From NCBI RefSeq assembly GCF_006489205.2, contig NZ_VFYR02000005.1, forward strand, positions 124,001-188,000: a DNA stretch of 64,000 nt. Reading direction: 5' to 3'. Below, piece by piece: positions 8,738 to 17,014 of the stretch. This DNA is from Brevibacterium sp. XM4083. GTDB lineage: Bacteria; Actinomycetota; Actinomycetes; Actinomycetales; Brevibacteriaceae. Position 1 is the stretch's first letter. Every line of letters begins with the position of its first letter. The position numbers and the translations under genes are program-made. The notes under the pieces were generated by a model, which was given only the letters and a program-made list of their open reading frames with translations, did not search any database and had not been told where the DNA came from.

Positions 8738-8899
8738 GTGCCTTCTTCCGTCGTCTCTCGTCTCGAAGCGGCTCGTGCTGCCGATTTCCCGAAGGCGAAG
8801 ATCGTGACGACGCTGTCGAACGGCACGAACGGGTGGATGAGCTCGTGGGGCACGAACGCCCACGGTGAGATCGCCGGCTGCCCGCCGCCACGGCGCTGA
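8738..8899 (+). CDS. Candidate 53-residue small protein or gene remnant
   Basis: A short frame from GTG to TGA reading VPSSVVSRLEAARAADF at its start and ending CPPPRR. It is preceded by TAGGGT and 6 bases, the leaderless promoter layout used elsewhere here, and its third codon positions are mostly G or C, as in real genes of this genome. No domain was recognised and there is no membrane segment. It could be a genuine small protein, the truncated front of a lost gene, or a leader peptide before nhaA, whose start is 100 bases downstream. It is reported because promoter layout and codon use agree, but evidence is thin. Confidence 0.35.
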   Translation: MPSSVVSRLEAARAADFPKAKIVTTLSNGTNGWMSSWGTNAHGEIAGCPPPRR

Positions 8900-8999
8900 T
8901 CGCGCGCATCCGCATCCCATCCGGGCGGCAGGGCCGACCACGCACCGGATCGTCGCGCACTCGCGTTCTCTGCTCACCTCTGCGAAAGCGATCCCACCG

Positions 9000-10343
9000 A
9001 TGTCTTCGGCTGTTCCGAACCCCACTGATTCGTCCACCTCCAACCTCACCGCACCGCCTGCGCGGGAGCGCCTTGCCCGCCTCCTCAAGCACGATGCCGT
9101 CGGCGGCATCCTCCTGCTCGCGGCGACGGCTGCGGCTCTCATCATCGCGAACTCGCCGGCCGCCGACTGGTATGAGACCGTGCGGTCGACGAAGTTCGGC
9201 CCTGAAGCGCTCAAGCTCAACCTCTCGGCGAGCAGCTGGGCCTCCGACGGTCTCCTCGCGATCTTCTTCTTCGTCGTCGGCCTCGAGCTCAAGGAGGAGT
9301 TCGTCGCCGGCAAGCTGCGCAACCCGAAGACAGCCGCGGTGCCCGTCGCGGCGGCCGTGGGCGGCGTCGCGGTCCCCTCCCTCCTCTACGTCTTCGTCAA
9401 CCTCAACTCCGGCGGCAGTGCGTTGGGCGGCTGGGCGATCCCCGCCGCGACCGACATCGCCTTCGCCGTGGCGATCATCGCGATGGTCGGCAAGTTCCTG
9501 CCGCCGTCGCTGCGGACGTTCCTGCTCACCCTCGCCGTCGTCGACGATCTGCTGGCGATCGCCATCATCGCGATCTTCTACACGGACGATCTCTCCTGGC
9601 TGCCGCTGGGCTTGGCGCTGCTGCCCCTGCTCGCGTTCGCCGTCGCCGTGCAGCGGGGCATCCACGCCTGGTGGCTGCTCTTCCCGCTGGCGTTCGCCAC
9701 CTGGACGCTCGTCCACGCCTCGGGGATCCACGCGACGATCGCCGGTGTCCTCCTCGGGTTCATGGTGCCGGTGGCGGCGAAGCGCCGCGGCGAAAGACGG
9801 ACCGGAGACCAGCGGGGCTTCCACGCGCACGACGGCATCCACGGTTCCGAAGGCCACGGTCCGGCTGCGCAGTTCGCCGACACGTGGAGCATCCCCTCGG
9901 CGGTGATCGCGGTGCCGATCTTCGCGTTCTTCGCCGCCGGCGTCAACGTCGGGGGACTGTCCGGCCTCGCCGAGTCGCTGAGCAGTCCGGTCGCCCTGGG
10001 AATCATGCTCGGCCTCGTCGTCGGCAAGCCGCTGGGCATCAGCCTCGCGACTTTCCTCATCACCCGCGTCCGCGGATTCTCCCTCGACCGGACGATGCAG
10101 TGGATCGATCTGGTCGGAGTCTCGTGCCTCGCCGGTGTCGGCTTCACCGTCTCCCTGCTCATCGGCGACCTCAGCTTCGGTGCCGAGGATGCGCGGGCGC
10201 AGGTCGTCAAGGTCGGTGTGCTGTTCGGCTCGCTGCTCGCCGCTCTGCTCGGAGCCATGCTTCTGGGGCTGCGCAACCGGCATTACCGGATCCTCGCCGC
10301 CCACGGCGATGCGGGCTCGCCGACGACCGCAGCCCAGGACTGA
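9000..10343 (+). CDS. nhaA: Na+/H+ antiporter NhaA
   Basis: A 447-residue membrane protein with the NhaA core. Family segments include GLLAIFFFVVGLELKEEFVAGKLR, the WAIPAATDIAFAVAI stretch, LTLAVVDDLLAIAIIAIFYT with the paired aspartates that carry Na+ and H+, ASGIHATIAGVLLG and IDLVGVSCLAGVGFTVSLLIGDL. NhaA exchanges internal Na+ for external H+ and serves pH and salt homeostasis. The ATG at 9000 is chosen because the frame upstream is Arg/Pro/His-rich, unlike NhaA proteins; ribosome binding there is weak. A histidine-rich cytoplasmic loop (FHAHDGIHGSEGH) is longer than in E. coli NhaA. A small acidic protein gene follows. Confidence 0.95.
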   Translation: MSSAVPNPTDSSTSNLTAPPARERLARLLKHDAVGGILLLAATAAALIIANSPAADWYETVRSTKFGPEALKLNLSASSWASDGLLAIFFFVVGLELKEEFVAGKLRNPKTAAVPVAAAVGGVAVPSLLYVFVNLNSGGSALGGWAIPAATDIAFAVAIIAMVGKFLPPSLRTFLLTLAVVDDLLAIAIIAIFYTDDLSWLPLGLALLPLLAFAVAVQRGIHAWWLLFPLAFATWTLVHASGIHATIAGVLLGFMVPVAAKRRGERRTGDQRGFHAHDGIHGSEGHGPAAQFADTWSIPSAVIAVPIFAFFAAGVNVGGLSGLAESLSSPVALGIMLGLVVGKPLGISLATFLITRVRGFSLDRTMQWIDLVGVSCLAGVGFTVSLLIGDLSFGAEDARAQVVKVGVLFGSLLAALLGAMLLGLRNRHYRILAAHGDAGSPTTAAQD

Positions 10344-10435
10344 GCGGGGTCGCGGCGGTCCCGGTACCCAGATCCTCTCTGACCGGGCAAGATGGAGATA
10401 GCAGATCCGTTCGCTGGCATTGGAGGTCACTGATC

Positions 10436-10585
10436 ATGTCCGAGACACCGGAACCCACCGAGGCGACCGAGGAGTCGTCCGCGCAGAAGGACGCCCGCGA
10501 CGCGGCTCGCGAGCATGATGATCAGCTCGTCGAGGAGTGGGGCGACGAATCGTTCCCGGCCAGCGACCCGCCGGAGAACTACTGA
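10436..10585 (+). CDS. 49-residue acidic protein with FPASDPP motif
   Basis: A small, strongly acidic protein: the N-terminal half is Glu/Thr/Ala-rich, and the end reads WGDESFPASDPPENY. Very short proteins with this ESFPASDPP ending are common in actinobacteria and other bacteria and have no known function that I can name. TGGAGGT 6-9 bases before the ATG is a strong ribosome site, which supports a real gene. It follows nhaA by 92 bases on the same strand and is closed by a strong hairpin 12 bases after the stop, so it could be cotranscribed with nhaA. No signal peptide or membrane segment. Confidence 0.75.
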   Translation: MSETPEPTEATEESSAQKDARDAAREHDDQLVEEWGDESFPASDPPENY

Positions 10586-10597
10586 GGCGACACGCGA

Positions 10598-10630
10598 CCG
10601 GACTCCTCAACCGGCAGTCGAGGAGTCCGG
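10598..10630. terminator. Bidirectional hairpin terminator
   Basis: Perfect 11-base arms (CCGGACTCCTC and its complement) around an 11-base loop, between the convergent small-protein and helicase genes. Confidence 0.75.
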
Positions 10631-10642
10631 CCGCGGGCGAAC

Positions 10643-12256
10643 TCAGCGCCGAAGTTCGTCGATCCGGCCGGTCTCGCCGACGATGACGAGCTTGGTCGTC
10701 GCGCGCGACATTCCGACGTAGATCATGTCCGCGGCGCGGGACTCGTCGCGGAACCCGTTGAGGCAGAGGACGACGGCGGGACGTTCGAGCCCCTTGAAGC
10801 CGAGGACGTGCCCGTAGAAGACCGCCTCGGCGGAGAAGAACTGATCCCAGTACGCCTGGTAGCCCTCCTCCTCGACGATCTCCCGCTGCACCGGATGCCT
10901 GCTGCCGGTGGTGAGCAGGGCGATGTCACCGGGCTGCCATCCGGCGTCCATGAGGGCTTCGACCTGTCCGTCCGCCTCGGCGAGGGCCTGATCTGCCGGG
11001 ACGGGGATGACATCGATGTCCTCCGCGGGGCCGTTGCGGCTGATCGGAGGGTCGGTGGCGAAGCCGGAGAACGCGGTGACGATCTGTTCGGAGTTCCGGA
11101 GGTTCTCGTCGAGCTGGATGGGGTTCATCGTGATCGGGGAGGAGCCGTGCCTGCCGAAGACGCGCTGGCGCTCGTCGGTGAACACGTAGAGGGTGCCTTC
11201 GGCCTGGTTGCGCAGGCACGACGCCACGGCCTCCCACCACAGCGGACTGAAGTCCTGGCCCTCGTCGATGATGATCGCGTCGAAGAGCTGGCGGCGGGGA
11301 CGGTCGTCGGCGAGCTCCCGGAGGCGGCGAGGCAGCTCCTCCTCCCAGTAGGCGGAGTCGTCGTCGCTGCCCTCCTCGGCGCCCCAGCTGATCGGCAGGT
11401 CGTGGAAGAGGCCGACGTAGGCGGGTCGGTCCGCCTCGGGCCACGCCGAGGTGACGAGCTGGAGGAATCTGCCCAGGCCCCGCGAATAGCACATGAGCGC
11501 GACCGACTTGCCCTCCTGAGTCAGGGCCTGCGCCTTCCGGAGTGCGAGGTAGGTCTTGCCGGAGCCGGCGCCCCCGCTGATCTCGGCGCGGGTCTGATGG
11601 CGAAGGACGCGGATGAGCCGCGCCTGCTCCTGGGAGAGCTGGTTGGCCCGATCTTCGATGGCCTGGGCGCGCACGCGGAGGTTGGCGATCGCCAGATGAG
11701 TCCGTCGCAGATTCTTCGTCACCGGTTCCATCGGAAGGCTCGGGTCATCCCGGTCGGGGATGCGGGCGTGACGGAAGGCCGCGGCGATCGCCTCGGCCAG
11801 TCGGGGCATATCGGTGGAGTCTCCGAGGAAGTGCCGTGGTGCGTCGGGCAGGTCCCAGTCCGCAGGCAGCTGGGTGTAGGGGAGAACGGCGAAGTGGATG
11901 ACGGGACCGGGCAGGCGGGAGAGGCGGGGTCGCAGGTAGCGGATGAGTCCGTGTTTGGCGACCATCGCCTGGTCGATCGGAGACTGCTTGAGCCGGTGGC
12001 GCTGCTTCCGCCTGTCGTGGGTGTACCAGGTGCCGTCGACGACGTCGATCCGTCCGCCCTTGACCTCGACGACGGCAATGCCGAGTCCGGGCCAGAGGAC
12101 GAGGACGTCGATTTCGACGTCCTTCGTCGCGGTCGTCACGCGTTGGCCGTGGATGAGAGTGGCAGTGTCGGGAAGCTGCCGTTTCAGCGCCTTCCACACC
12201 GCTGCCTCGGCGCTCGACTTTCCGAAATCCGGTTCCTCCGGGATCAACGTCACCAT
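10643..12256 (-). CDS. NERD nuclease-related domain fused to a UvrD/Rep-like superfamily I helicase
   Basis: A 537-residue protein with two parts. Residues about 10-170 form a NERD domain; the nuclease-like signature is EIDVLVL at 48-54 and AVVEVKGG at 61-68, giving the D/E-x-K arrangement of the restriction-endonuclease fold. Residues about 205-535 form a P-loop helicase-like ATPase: Walker A GGAGSGKT at 228-235, DEGQDF (motif II) at 331-336, FTDERQRVF resembling motif III, and a C-terminal VGMSRATTKLVIVG resembling motif VI. NERD/UvrD fusions are thought to act in DNA processing or repair, and some belong to defence loci. Here it stands alone with a leaderless-type promoter, so no system is evident. 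Confidence 0.85.
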   Translation of the reverse strand: MVTLIPEEPDFGKSSAEAAVWKALKRQLPDTATLIHGQRVTTATKDVEIDVLVLWPGLGIAVVEVKGGRIDVVDGTWYTHDRRKQRHRLKQSPIDQAMVAKHGLIRYLRPRLSRLPGPVIHFAVLPYTQLPADWDLPDAPRHFLGDSTDMPRLAEAIAAAFRHARIPDRDDPSLPMEPVTKNLRRTHLAIANLRVRAQAIEDRANQLSQEQARLIRVLRHQTRAEISGGAGSGKTYLALRKAQALTQEGKSVALMCYSRGLGRFLQLVTSAWPEADRPAYVGLFHDLPISWGAEEGSDDDSAYWEEELPRRLRELADDRPRRQLFDAIIIDEGQDFSPLWWEAVASCLRNQAEGTLYVFTDERQRVFGRHGSSPITMNPIQLDENLRNSEQIVTAFSGFATDPPISRNGPAEDIDVIPVPADQALAEADGQVEALMDAGWQPGDIALLTTGSRHPVQREIVEEEGYQAYWDQFFSAEAVFYGHVLGFKGLERPAVVLCLNGFRDESRAADMIYVGMSRATTKLVIVGETGRIDELRR

Positions 12257-12262
12257 GTCGTG

Positions 12263-12268
12263 AGCCTA
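12263..12268 (-). promoter_or_regulatory. Leaderless-type -10 element of the NERD-helicase gene
   Basis: On the minus strand TAGGCT is followed by 6 bases and the ATG at 12256, with no Shine-Dalgarno sequence. Confidence 0.5.
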
Positions 12269-12372
12269 CCGGCTGGACGCCGGATGTCACGACTGCGGTA
12301 GTGGGGAGTTCGGGTGGCATTCCGCCGGAGGACTGCTGTCGGTCGTCGCGCCCGCCAGGCTGCTGGGCCGGA

Positions 12373-13311
12373 TCATCCTGGACGGGTGTCCCAGTTCGCC
12401 GGGTCGGTCTCGTCGGCGACCGCCCTCAGCACACTGAGGACCGTGCTGAGCTTCTTCGACATCCTCGCCTCCGCCAACGCCACGCCGACGAGGGTGTTCG
12501 ACAGTCCTGCATCGGTCACCGGCACATAGTCGAGCGACAGCCCTTGGAAGGCGCGGACGGTGGGGTGCGGAACGGCGTAGGTGAGCGAATACCCCAATCC
12601 CATCGACACCATTGACCGAATCGTCTCGACGTTGGGGATGAGCCAGCGGACTCGAGGTTCCAATCCGATGTCGCGGACCATGCTCAGCAGGATCTCGGCC
12701 GTCGGGGGTGCGTCGAGGAGGATGAGAGGCTCGTCGATGAACTCGCCGATCTCGACCTCGGTGCGTCCTGCCAAGGGATGATCGTGGGCGAAGAGCGCGT
12801 ACAGCTGCACCTCGCAGAGGGTGTGGCGCCGGAGCCCGTCGATCTGCACCTGCTTGCGATACATCACGGCGATGTCGATCTCACCGCCGAGGACCATGCG
12901 CTGAATCGACATCGGGCGCGCCTCGATGAGTTCGACGTCGACGTCCGGGTGGCGCTGTCCGAACGCGGCTGCCACTCCGGGCAGCATCCGCGGTGCCACC
13001 GGGGGAATGCACCCGACTCGCAGTGGTCCTCGCAGCGCTGTGGCGTCCTCATCCACGGATTCGACCGCCTCGGCGACCGAGGAGACGATTGCTCTGGCAT
13101 GGAAGCCGAACTCACGTCCCGCGCTTGTCGGGCTGGCTTTGCGCGCGGGTCCGCGGGAGAGCAGGGTGACCCCCAGCTGCTTCTCGAGCTGACTGAGCGC
13201 CGCCGACACCGTCGCTTGGGAGACGTTGCTGTAGAGGGCGGCAGCGCTCACCGAACCTCGATCGAGGACGGCCAGGAAGTATTCGATCTGCCTGAGCGTG
13301 ATGTCCTTCAT
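12373..13311 (-). CDS. LysR-family regulator of the MBL/MHS module
   Basis: A 312-residue LysR regulator. Residues 4-63 are the winged helix (LRQIEYFLAVLDRGSVSAAA, then SQATVSAALSQLEKQLG). The rest is a periplasmic-binding-like effector domain with VGCIPPVAPRMLPG and LILLDAPPTAE. The ATG at 13311 is preferred over an in-frame GTG three codons upstream because AGGTG lies about 6 bases before it and the conserved start region follows. A perfect inverted repeat covers the ribosome site, suggesting autoregulation. It is divergent from the MBL-hydrolase/transporter pair, which it probably controls. It is clearly related to the LysR protein at 15936-16901, sharing the GCxPxxAPxxLP and ILLDxPP motifs. 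Confidence 0.9.
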   Translation of the reverse strand: MKDITLRQIEYFLAVLDRGSVSAAALYSNVSQATVSAALSQLEKQLGVTLLSRGPARKASPTSAGREFGFHARAIVSSVAEAVESVDEDATALRGPLRVGCIPPVAPRMLPGVAAAFGQRHPDVDVELIEARPMSIQRMVLGGEIDIAVMYRKQVQIDGLRRHTLCEVQLYALFAHDHPLAGRTEVEIGEFIDEPLILLDAPPTAEILLSMVRDIGLEPRVRWLIPNVETIRSMVSMGLGYSLTYAVPHPTVRAFQGLSLDYVPVTDAGLSNTLVGVALAEARMSKKLSTVLSVLRAVADETDPANWDTRPG

Positions 13312-13312
13312 T

Positions 13313-13330
13313 GAAAACACCTATGTTTTC
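13313..13330. promoter_or_regulatory. Inverted repeat GAAAACA-CCTA-TGTTTTC, candidate LysR operator
   Basis: Perfect 7-base arms around 4 bases, next to the LysR start codon and about 90 bases before the divergent MBL gene. The position suits autorepression plus control of the divergent operon. Confidence 0.6.
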
Positions 13331-13420
13331 CACGGGTTTATTTTGATTTTGCTTTTGATCCTGATGGGAAAGACTGAATGAGTCAACCCACACCGAAGAA
13401 GCTGAGGGGAACACCGGACT

Positions 13421-14455
13421 ATGGACAGTTCAATGATGAAAGTCGTCACCCTGGGAACTGCGGGCGGACCGCGCTGGTTCGCCGGAGACACGAAGGACCG
13501 GACCGGCATCGCCACGGCGATCGTCGTCGGAGAGAGGTTCTACCTCGTCGACGCCGGCCATGGTGTGGGCCGCCGGATCCGGCAGGCCGGCCTCGATCTC
13601 GACGACCTCGGGGGGATCTTCATCACCCACATGCATTCGGATCACACGATCGATCTTCCTTCGCTCATCGTCTTCGGCATGCAGGCGCTGCACAATCGCG
13701 CCGATGACCCGGTGCCGATCGTCGGCCCCGGTCAGCGCGGTGCGCTTCCTCCGGTGTCCCCGCGGGCGCTCGTCCCACCGCGACCGGTCGCTCCGGCGAA
13801 TCCGACCCCCGGCGTCTCCGGCCTGTTCGCCGGCATCGTCGCTGCGTACGCCACCGATATCAACGACCGCGTCCTCGATGCCCTGCGTCCGTCGCCGGAG
13901 GTTCTCTTCGATCCGCGTGACATCGTCGTGCCGGAGGGGATCGGCTACCACCCGAACACTGACTCGCACCCGGAGATGGAGCCCTTCGTCATCTTCAAGG
14001 ACGACCTCATCACCGTGACGGCGACTCTCGTCGACCATCCGCCTCTCGCACCGGCCTTCGCGTTCCGGTTCGACAGCGAGCACGGGTCGGTGACGATCTC
14101 CGGCGATACCTGCGAATCCGCGAACCTGGTCCGTTTGGCACAGGACACGGACCTGCTGCTGCATGAGGCGATCGACTTCGAATGGGTCGACGGCATGTAC
14201 GCTCAGCGGCAGGACGACAACGGACGGGCTGTGCGGGATCATCACTACAAGTCGCACACGTCCGTGGCCGGCGCGATTCGCGTGGCCAATGCCGCGGGAG
14301 CGAAGACGCTCGCGCTTCACCATCTTGTGCCGAGCATCGCCGACGACGCGGTGTGGACGCGCGGTCGTGAGGAGTTCACCGGGACGTTCCTCGTCCCCGA
14401 CGACCTCGATGTCCTGACGGTCGGTGCGGCCGTCGATGCTGCTGTCAGGAGCTGA
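13421..14455 (+). CDS. Metallo-beta-lactamase-fold hydrolase (RNase Z/arylsulfatase-like)
   Basis: A 344-residue MBL-fold enzyme. The zinc motif THMHSDHT gives His70, His72, Asp74 and His75. Further ligands are likely in VTISGDTCESANL and in the C-terminal LALHHLVPS. The opening VVTLGTAGGPRW resembles the RNase Z/arylsulfatase AtsA branch, which also includes lactone and ester hydrolases. No secretion signal is apparent. It is followed after 5 bases by an MHS transporter and is divergent from a LysR gene, so it probably opens or hydrolyses the compound that the transporter imports. A broad GAGGGGA ribosome site precedes the ATG. The substrate cannot be read. Confidence 0.82.
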   Translation: MDSSMMKVVTLGTAGGPRWFAGDTKDRTGIATAIVVGERFYLVDAGHGVGRRIRQAGLDLDDLGGIFITHMHSDHTIDLPSLIVFGMQALHNRADDPVPIVGPGQRGALPPVSPRALVPPRPVAPANPTPGVSGLFAGIVAAYATDINDRVLDALRPSPEVLFDPRDIVVPEGIGYHPNTDSHPEMEPFVIFKDDLITVTATLVDHPPLAPAFAFRFDSEHGSVTISGDTCESANLVRLAQDTDLLLHEAIDFEWVDGMYAQRQDDNGRAVRDHHYKSHTSVAGAIRVANAAGAKTLALHHLVPSIADDAVWTRGREEFTGTFLVPDDLDVLTVGAAVDAAVRS

Positions 14456-14460
14456 CCGCG

Positions 14461-15906
14461 ATGGAGAACAACAAAGACGTTGTTGACGCTGACGGCCTGC
14501 AGACCTCGCTGCGCACTCCGGAGATGAAGCGGATCCTCGCCTCGAGCTTCATCGGCTCGGCGATCGAGGTCTACGACTTCCTCCTCTACGCGACGGCCTC
14601 GTCGATCGTGTTCGCCCAGCTGTACTTTGCGGACCTGGGGCCAGGGCTCGCGCTGTTCGCCTCGTTCACCACCCTGGCTGTCGGCTACCTGTCGCGGCCA
14701 TTGGGCGGGCTGATCTTCGGACACTTCGGCGATCGTGTGGGACGGAAGAAATCCCTCGTCGTCGCCATGGTCATGATGGGCACGGTGACGGTGCTCATCG
14801 GTCTCATGCCGCCGACGGCGACGATCGGCATGATCGCACCGACGCTGCTTCTCATCCTGCGGATCATCCAGGGACTCGCGGTCGGAGGGGAGTGGGGAGG
14901 CGCTGCGCTCATGGCCCTCGAACATGCCCCGAAGAACCGGCGGGGACTCGCCGCTGCCTTCGCCAACGCCGGCGGACCGTTCGGCGCGATGCTCGCGACG
15001 CTCGCGCTCTCGCTCGCTGCCACACTGACCGGGAGCGGCTTCGTCACGTGGGGCTGGAGGATACCGTTCCTCTTCTCGGCCGCGCTCATCGTCATCGGTC
15101 TCGTCATCCGCCTCAAGGTGAGCGAGACGCCTGCCTTCCAGAAGCTGGAGGCGGAGAGCGATCGCCGGAAGATGCCGGTCGTCACGGTGTTCGCGAAGTA
15201 CAAGAAGCAGATGCTCATCGGCACGCTCGCGGCGATGACCCTCTATGTCACACAGGGACTGACGACGGTGTGGGGCGTCTCCGTCGCCGTGGCAGCGGGC
15301 GAGGACCAGCCGACAGTGCTCAACTGGAAGGCGCTCGGTGCACTGACGACCTTCGTCGTCACTCTCATCGTCGCGCGCCTCAGCGACCGGCTCGGGCGCA
15401 AGCGCACACTCATCGGCGCCCATCTCATCGCCGCCGTGTGCGCTCTGCCGATCGTCATGCTCATCGTCAGCGGCAATATCGGCGGCTTCGCGATGGCCAT
15501 CCTTCTCGGCAACGGACTCGTCCAAGGGCTGCTCGCCGGGCCGATCGCGGCGTACATCTCCGAGCTGTTCACCGCCGACGTGCGGTATTCGGGTGCGTCC
15601 TTCGCCTACCAGCTCGCATCGGCTCTCGGGGCAGGTCTCTCACCGATGATCGCCTCGGCGCTCATGCTCGTTCCCGCCTCCGGGCCGTATCTCATCGCCG
15701 CATTCTGGGCGCTGTGTGCGGTCCTCGGACTCATTGCAGTGGTGACGAGCCGACCGACGAATGACCTCGGCGACCAGCCTCGGGAGGCTGAGGCCGCCGA
15801 CGACCGTCGTCACGGCGCCGAGGTCGCGTCCCGCCCGGCGTCAGCCGCGGCATCGAACCGTCTCGCTCCGGCCCGCCGGGCGGTGACCCGGCGCACTGCG
15901 ATCTGA
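14461..15906 (+). CDS. MFS transporter, metabolite:H+ symporter (MHS) family
   Basis: A 481-residue major facilitator of the MHS group. Evidence includes IEVYDFLLYATAS in helix 1, FGHFGDRVGRKK after helix 2, IIQGLAVGGEWGGAALMALEHAP in helix 4 and its loop, GWRIPFLFS after helix 6 and LSDRLGRKRTL after helix 8. MHS proteins import carboxylates, aromatic acids and osmolytes by proton symport. The last 50 residues are a charged Ala/Arg-rich cytoplasmic tail. The gene starts 5 bases after the MBL hydrolase, with AGGAG overlapping that gene's stop, so the two are translationally coupled. It is related to the MHS protein at 20156-21508 in the neighbouring module. Confidence 0.9.
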   Translation: MENNKDVVDADGLQTSLRTPEMKRILASSFIGSAIEVYDFLLYATASSIVFAQLYFADLGPGLALFASFTTLAVGYLSRPLGGLIFGHFGDRVGRKKSLVVAMVMMGTVTVLIGLMPPTATIGMIAPTLLLILRIIQGLAVGGEWGGAALMALEHAPKNRRGLAAAFANAGGPFGAMLATLALSLAATLTGSGFVTWGWRIPFLFSAALIVIGLVIRLKVSETPAFQKLEAESDRRKMPVVTVFAKYKKQMLIGTLAAMTLYVTQGLTTVWGVSVAVAAGEDQPTVLNWKALGALTTFVVTLIVARLSDRLGRKRTLIGAHLIAAVCALPIVMLIVSGNIGGFAMAILLGNGLVQGLLAGPIAAYISELFTADVRYSGASFAYQLASALGAGLSPMIASALMLVPASGPYLIAAFWALCAVLGLIAVVTSRPTNDLGDQPREAEAADDRRHGAEVASRPASAAASNRLAPARRAVTRRTAI

Positions 15907-15920
15907 CGAAGTCGCAGCCG

Positions 15921-15975
15921 CGACAGACCTCTGCCTCAGGTGTCGTTTCCGCGCACCTGAGGCAGAGGTCTGTCG
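15921..15975. terminator. Very strong hairpin with perfect 22-base arms
   Basis: The arms 15921-15942 and 15954-15975 are exact complements around an 11-base loop. It lies between the convergent MHS and LysR genes and must act as a bidirectional terminator. The last codons and stop of the LysR gene (15936 onward) are inside the structure. Confidence 0.88.
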
Positions 15976-16901
15976 CCGTTCTGCCGTCGACCCCAGTCGA
16001 CGTCGAGTGCGAAGTCGATGAGGGCCTGCACGTGCGCCGACACCGCGATGTCGGAGGGCCAGATCACCTCGACGGCGACGGGTGCGACGGCCGGTTCGAT
16101 CTCCTTGACCAGCAGCGGGTAGCCCTCGTAGCTGGCCGGGTTGTTCTGCCGCTGGACGAGCACGCCGTATCCGAGGCCGCGTGCCACGAGCGTGCGCACG
16201 ACCTCGTAGCTCGTCGTCCGGTGGCGGACATGAGGATGCAGGCCGCGCTCGTGGAACATCGTCAGCGTGTGCTGGCTCGAGGGAGGGGAGTCGAGCAGGA
16301 TCATGTCCCGGTCGACGAGATCCTCGAGACGCACCGTCTCCGCCGCGGCGAACGGATCGTCGGGGGAGAGGATGACGTGCGCCGGCAGAGCGACGAGCCG
16401 CGCACGCTTCGGAGCGCCCGGGATCAGCGTCTCGTAGACGAAGGCGACGTCGATCTCTCCCGACTCGAGCTTTCCCGCCAGCCGGTCCTGCGGCGTCTCG
16501 ACGATCTCGAGACTCACCCGAGGATGCTGCTGGCCGAAGTCGGCGAGGAGGACGGGCAGGATCATCGGGGCCAGCGTCGGATAGCACCCGATCGTGATGG
16601 GACCGACGAGCTCGCCGTCGACAGGGGTGAGCTCGCGTTCGAGTTCGTTCGCCTCAGCGAGGAGTGTCTGAGCGCGCGCGGCGACCTGGCGACCGGCGGC
16701 CGTGAGGACGAGACCGTGGGCCTTCTTCCGGATGCACAGGTGGGCGTCGAGCTGATGTTCGAGCGCGGTGATCGCATCGGAGATCGCCGAGGAGGACACA
16801 TGGAGCTCGGCCGCAGCGGCGGAGATCGTTCCCAGCCTCGCTGCCGTGACGAGGTAGGAGAGCTGCCGAAGGCTGAAGCGAGGAGGCTGATCAGACTGCA
16901 T
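15936..16901 (-). CDS. LysR-family regulator of the P450-fusion module
   Basis: A 321-residue LysR regulator: winged helix at residues about 10-68 (LRQLSYLVTAARLGTISAAA, SSSAISDAITALEHQLD) and an effector-binding domain with TIGCYPTLAPMILPVL, MILLDSPPSSQ and VARGLGYGVL. It shares a distinct pattern with the LysR protein at 12373-13311, so the two are paralogues. It is divergent from the P450 fusion gene with 113 bases between, including an inverted repeat, and so probably controls that gene and the following transporter. Its last codons run into a 22-base-pair terminator stem, which leaves no 3' untranslated region before the hairpin. Confidence 0.9.
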   Translation of the reverse strand: MQSDQPPRFSLRQLSYLVTAARLGTISAAAAELHVSSSAISDAITALEHQLDAHLCIRKKAHGLVLTAAGRQVAARAQTLLAEANELERELTPVDGELVGPITIGCYPTLAPMILPVLLADFGQQHPRVSLEIVETPQDRLAGKLESGEIDVAFVYETLIPGAPKRARLVALPAHVILSPDDPFAAAETVRLEDLVDRDMILLDSPPSSQHTLTMFHERGLHPHVRHRTTSYEVVRTLVARGLGYGVLVQRQNNPASYEGYPLLVKEIEPAVAPVAVEVIWPSDIAVSAHVQALIDFALDVDWGRRQNGDRPLPQVRGNDT

Positions 16902-16960
16902 ATCCGTTTTTCCTGAATTTGATGTGCGATTAATTCCGCTTTTCCTTTGTTCTCATTCTC

Positions 16961-16976
16961 CACAGACTGGTCTGTG
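16961..16976. promoter_or_regulatory. Inverted repeat CACAGAC-TG-GTCTGTG, candidate LysR operator
   Basis: Perfect 7-base arms around 2 bases, in the AT-rich divergent promoter between LysR and the P450 fusion, about 40 bases before the fusion start. Confidence 0.6.
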
Positions 16977-17014
16977 AACACCACCACAGCTCACAGTCGA
17001 GGGGGAAGACGACG

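Larger units (their letters stand above)
8626..8999. other. Gap between rraA-like gene and nhaA
   Basis: About 370 bases hold the divergent promoter of the RraA gene, the short candidate reading frame at 8738-8899 with its leaderless-type -10, and about 100 bases before the NhaA start. No hairpin, operator or RNA gene was recognised. Confidence 0.5.

Noticed and set aside
8622..10430. A 602-codon minus-strand frame opposite nhaA
   Set aside because: Charged low-complexity shadow of the antiporter gene; the plus-strand NhaA motifs are decisive.
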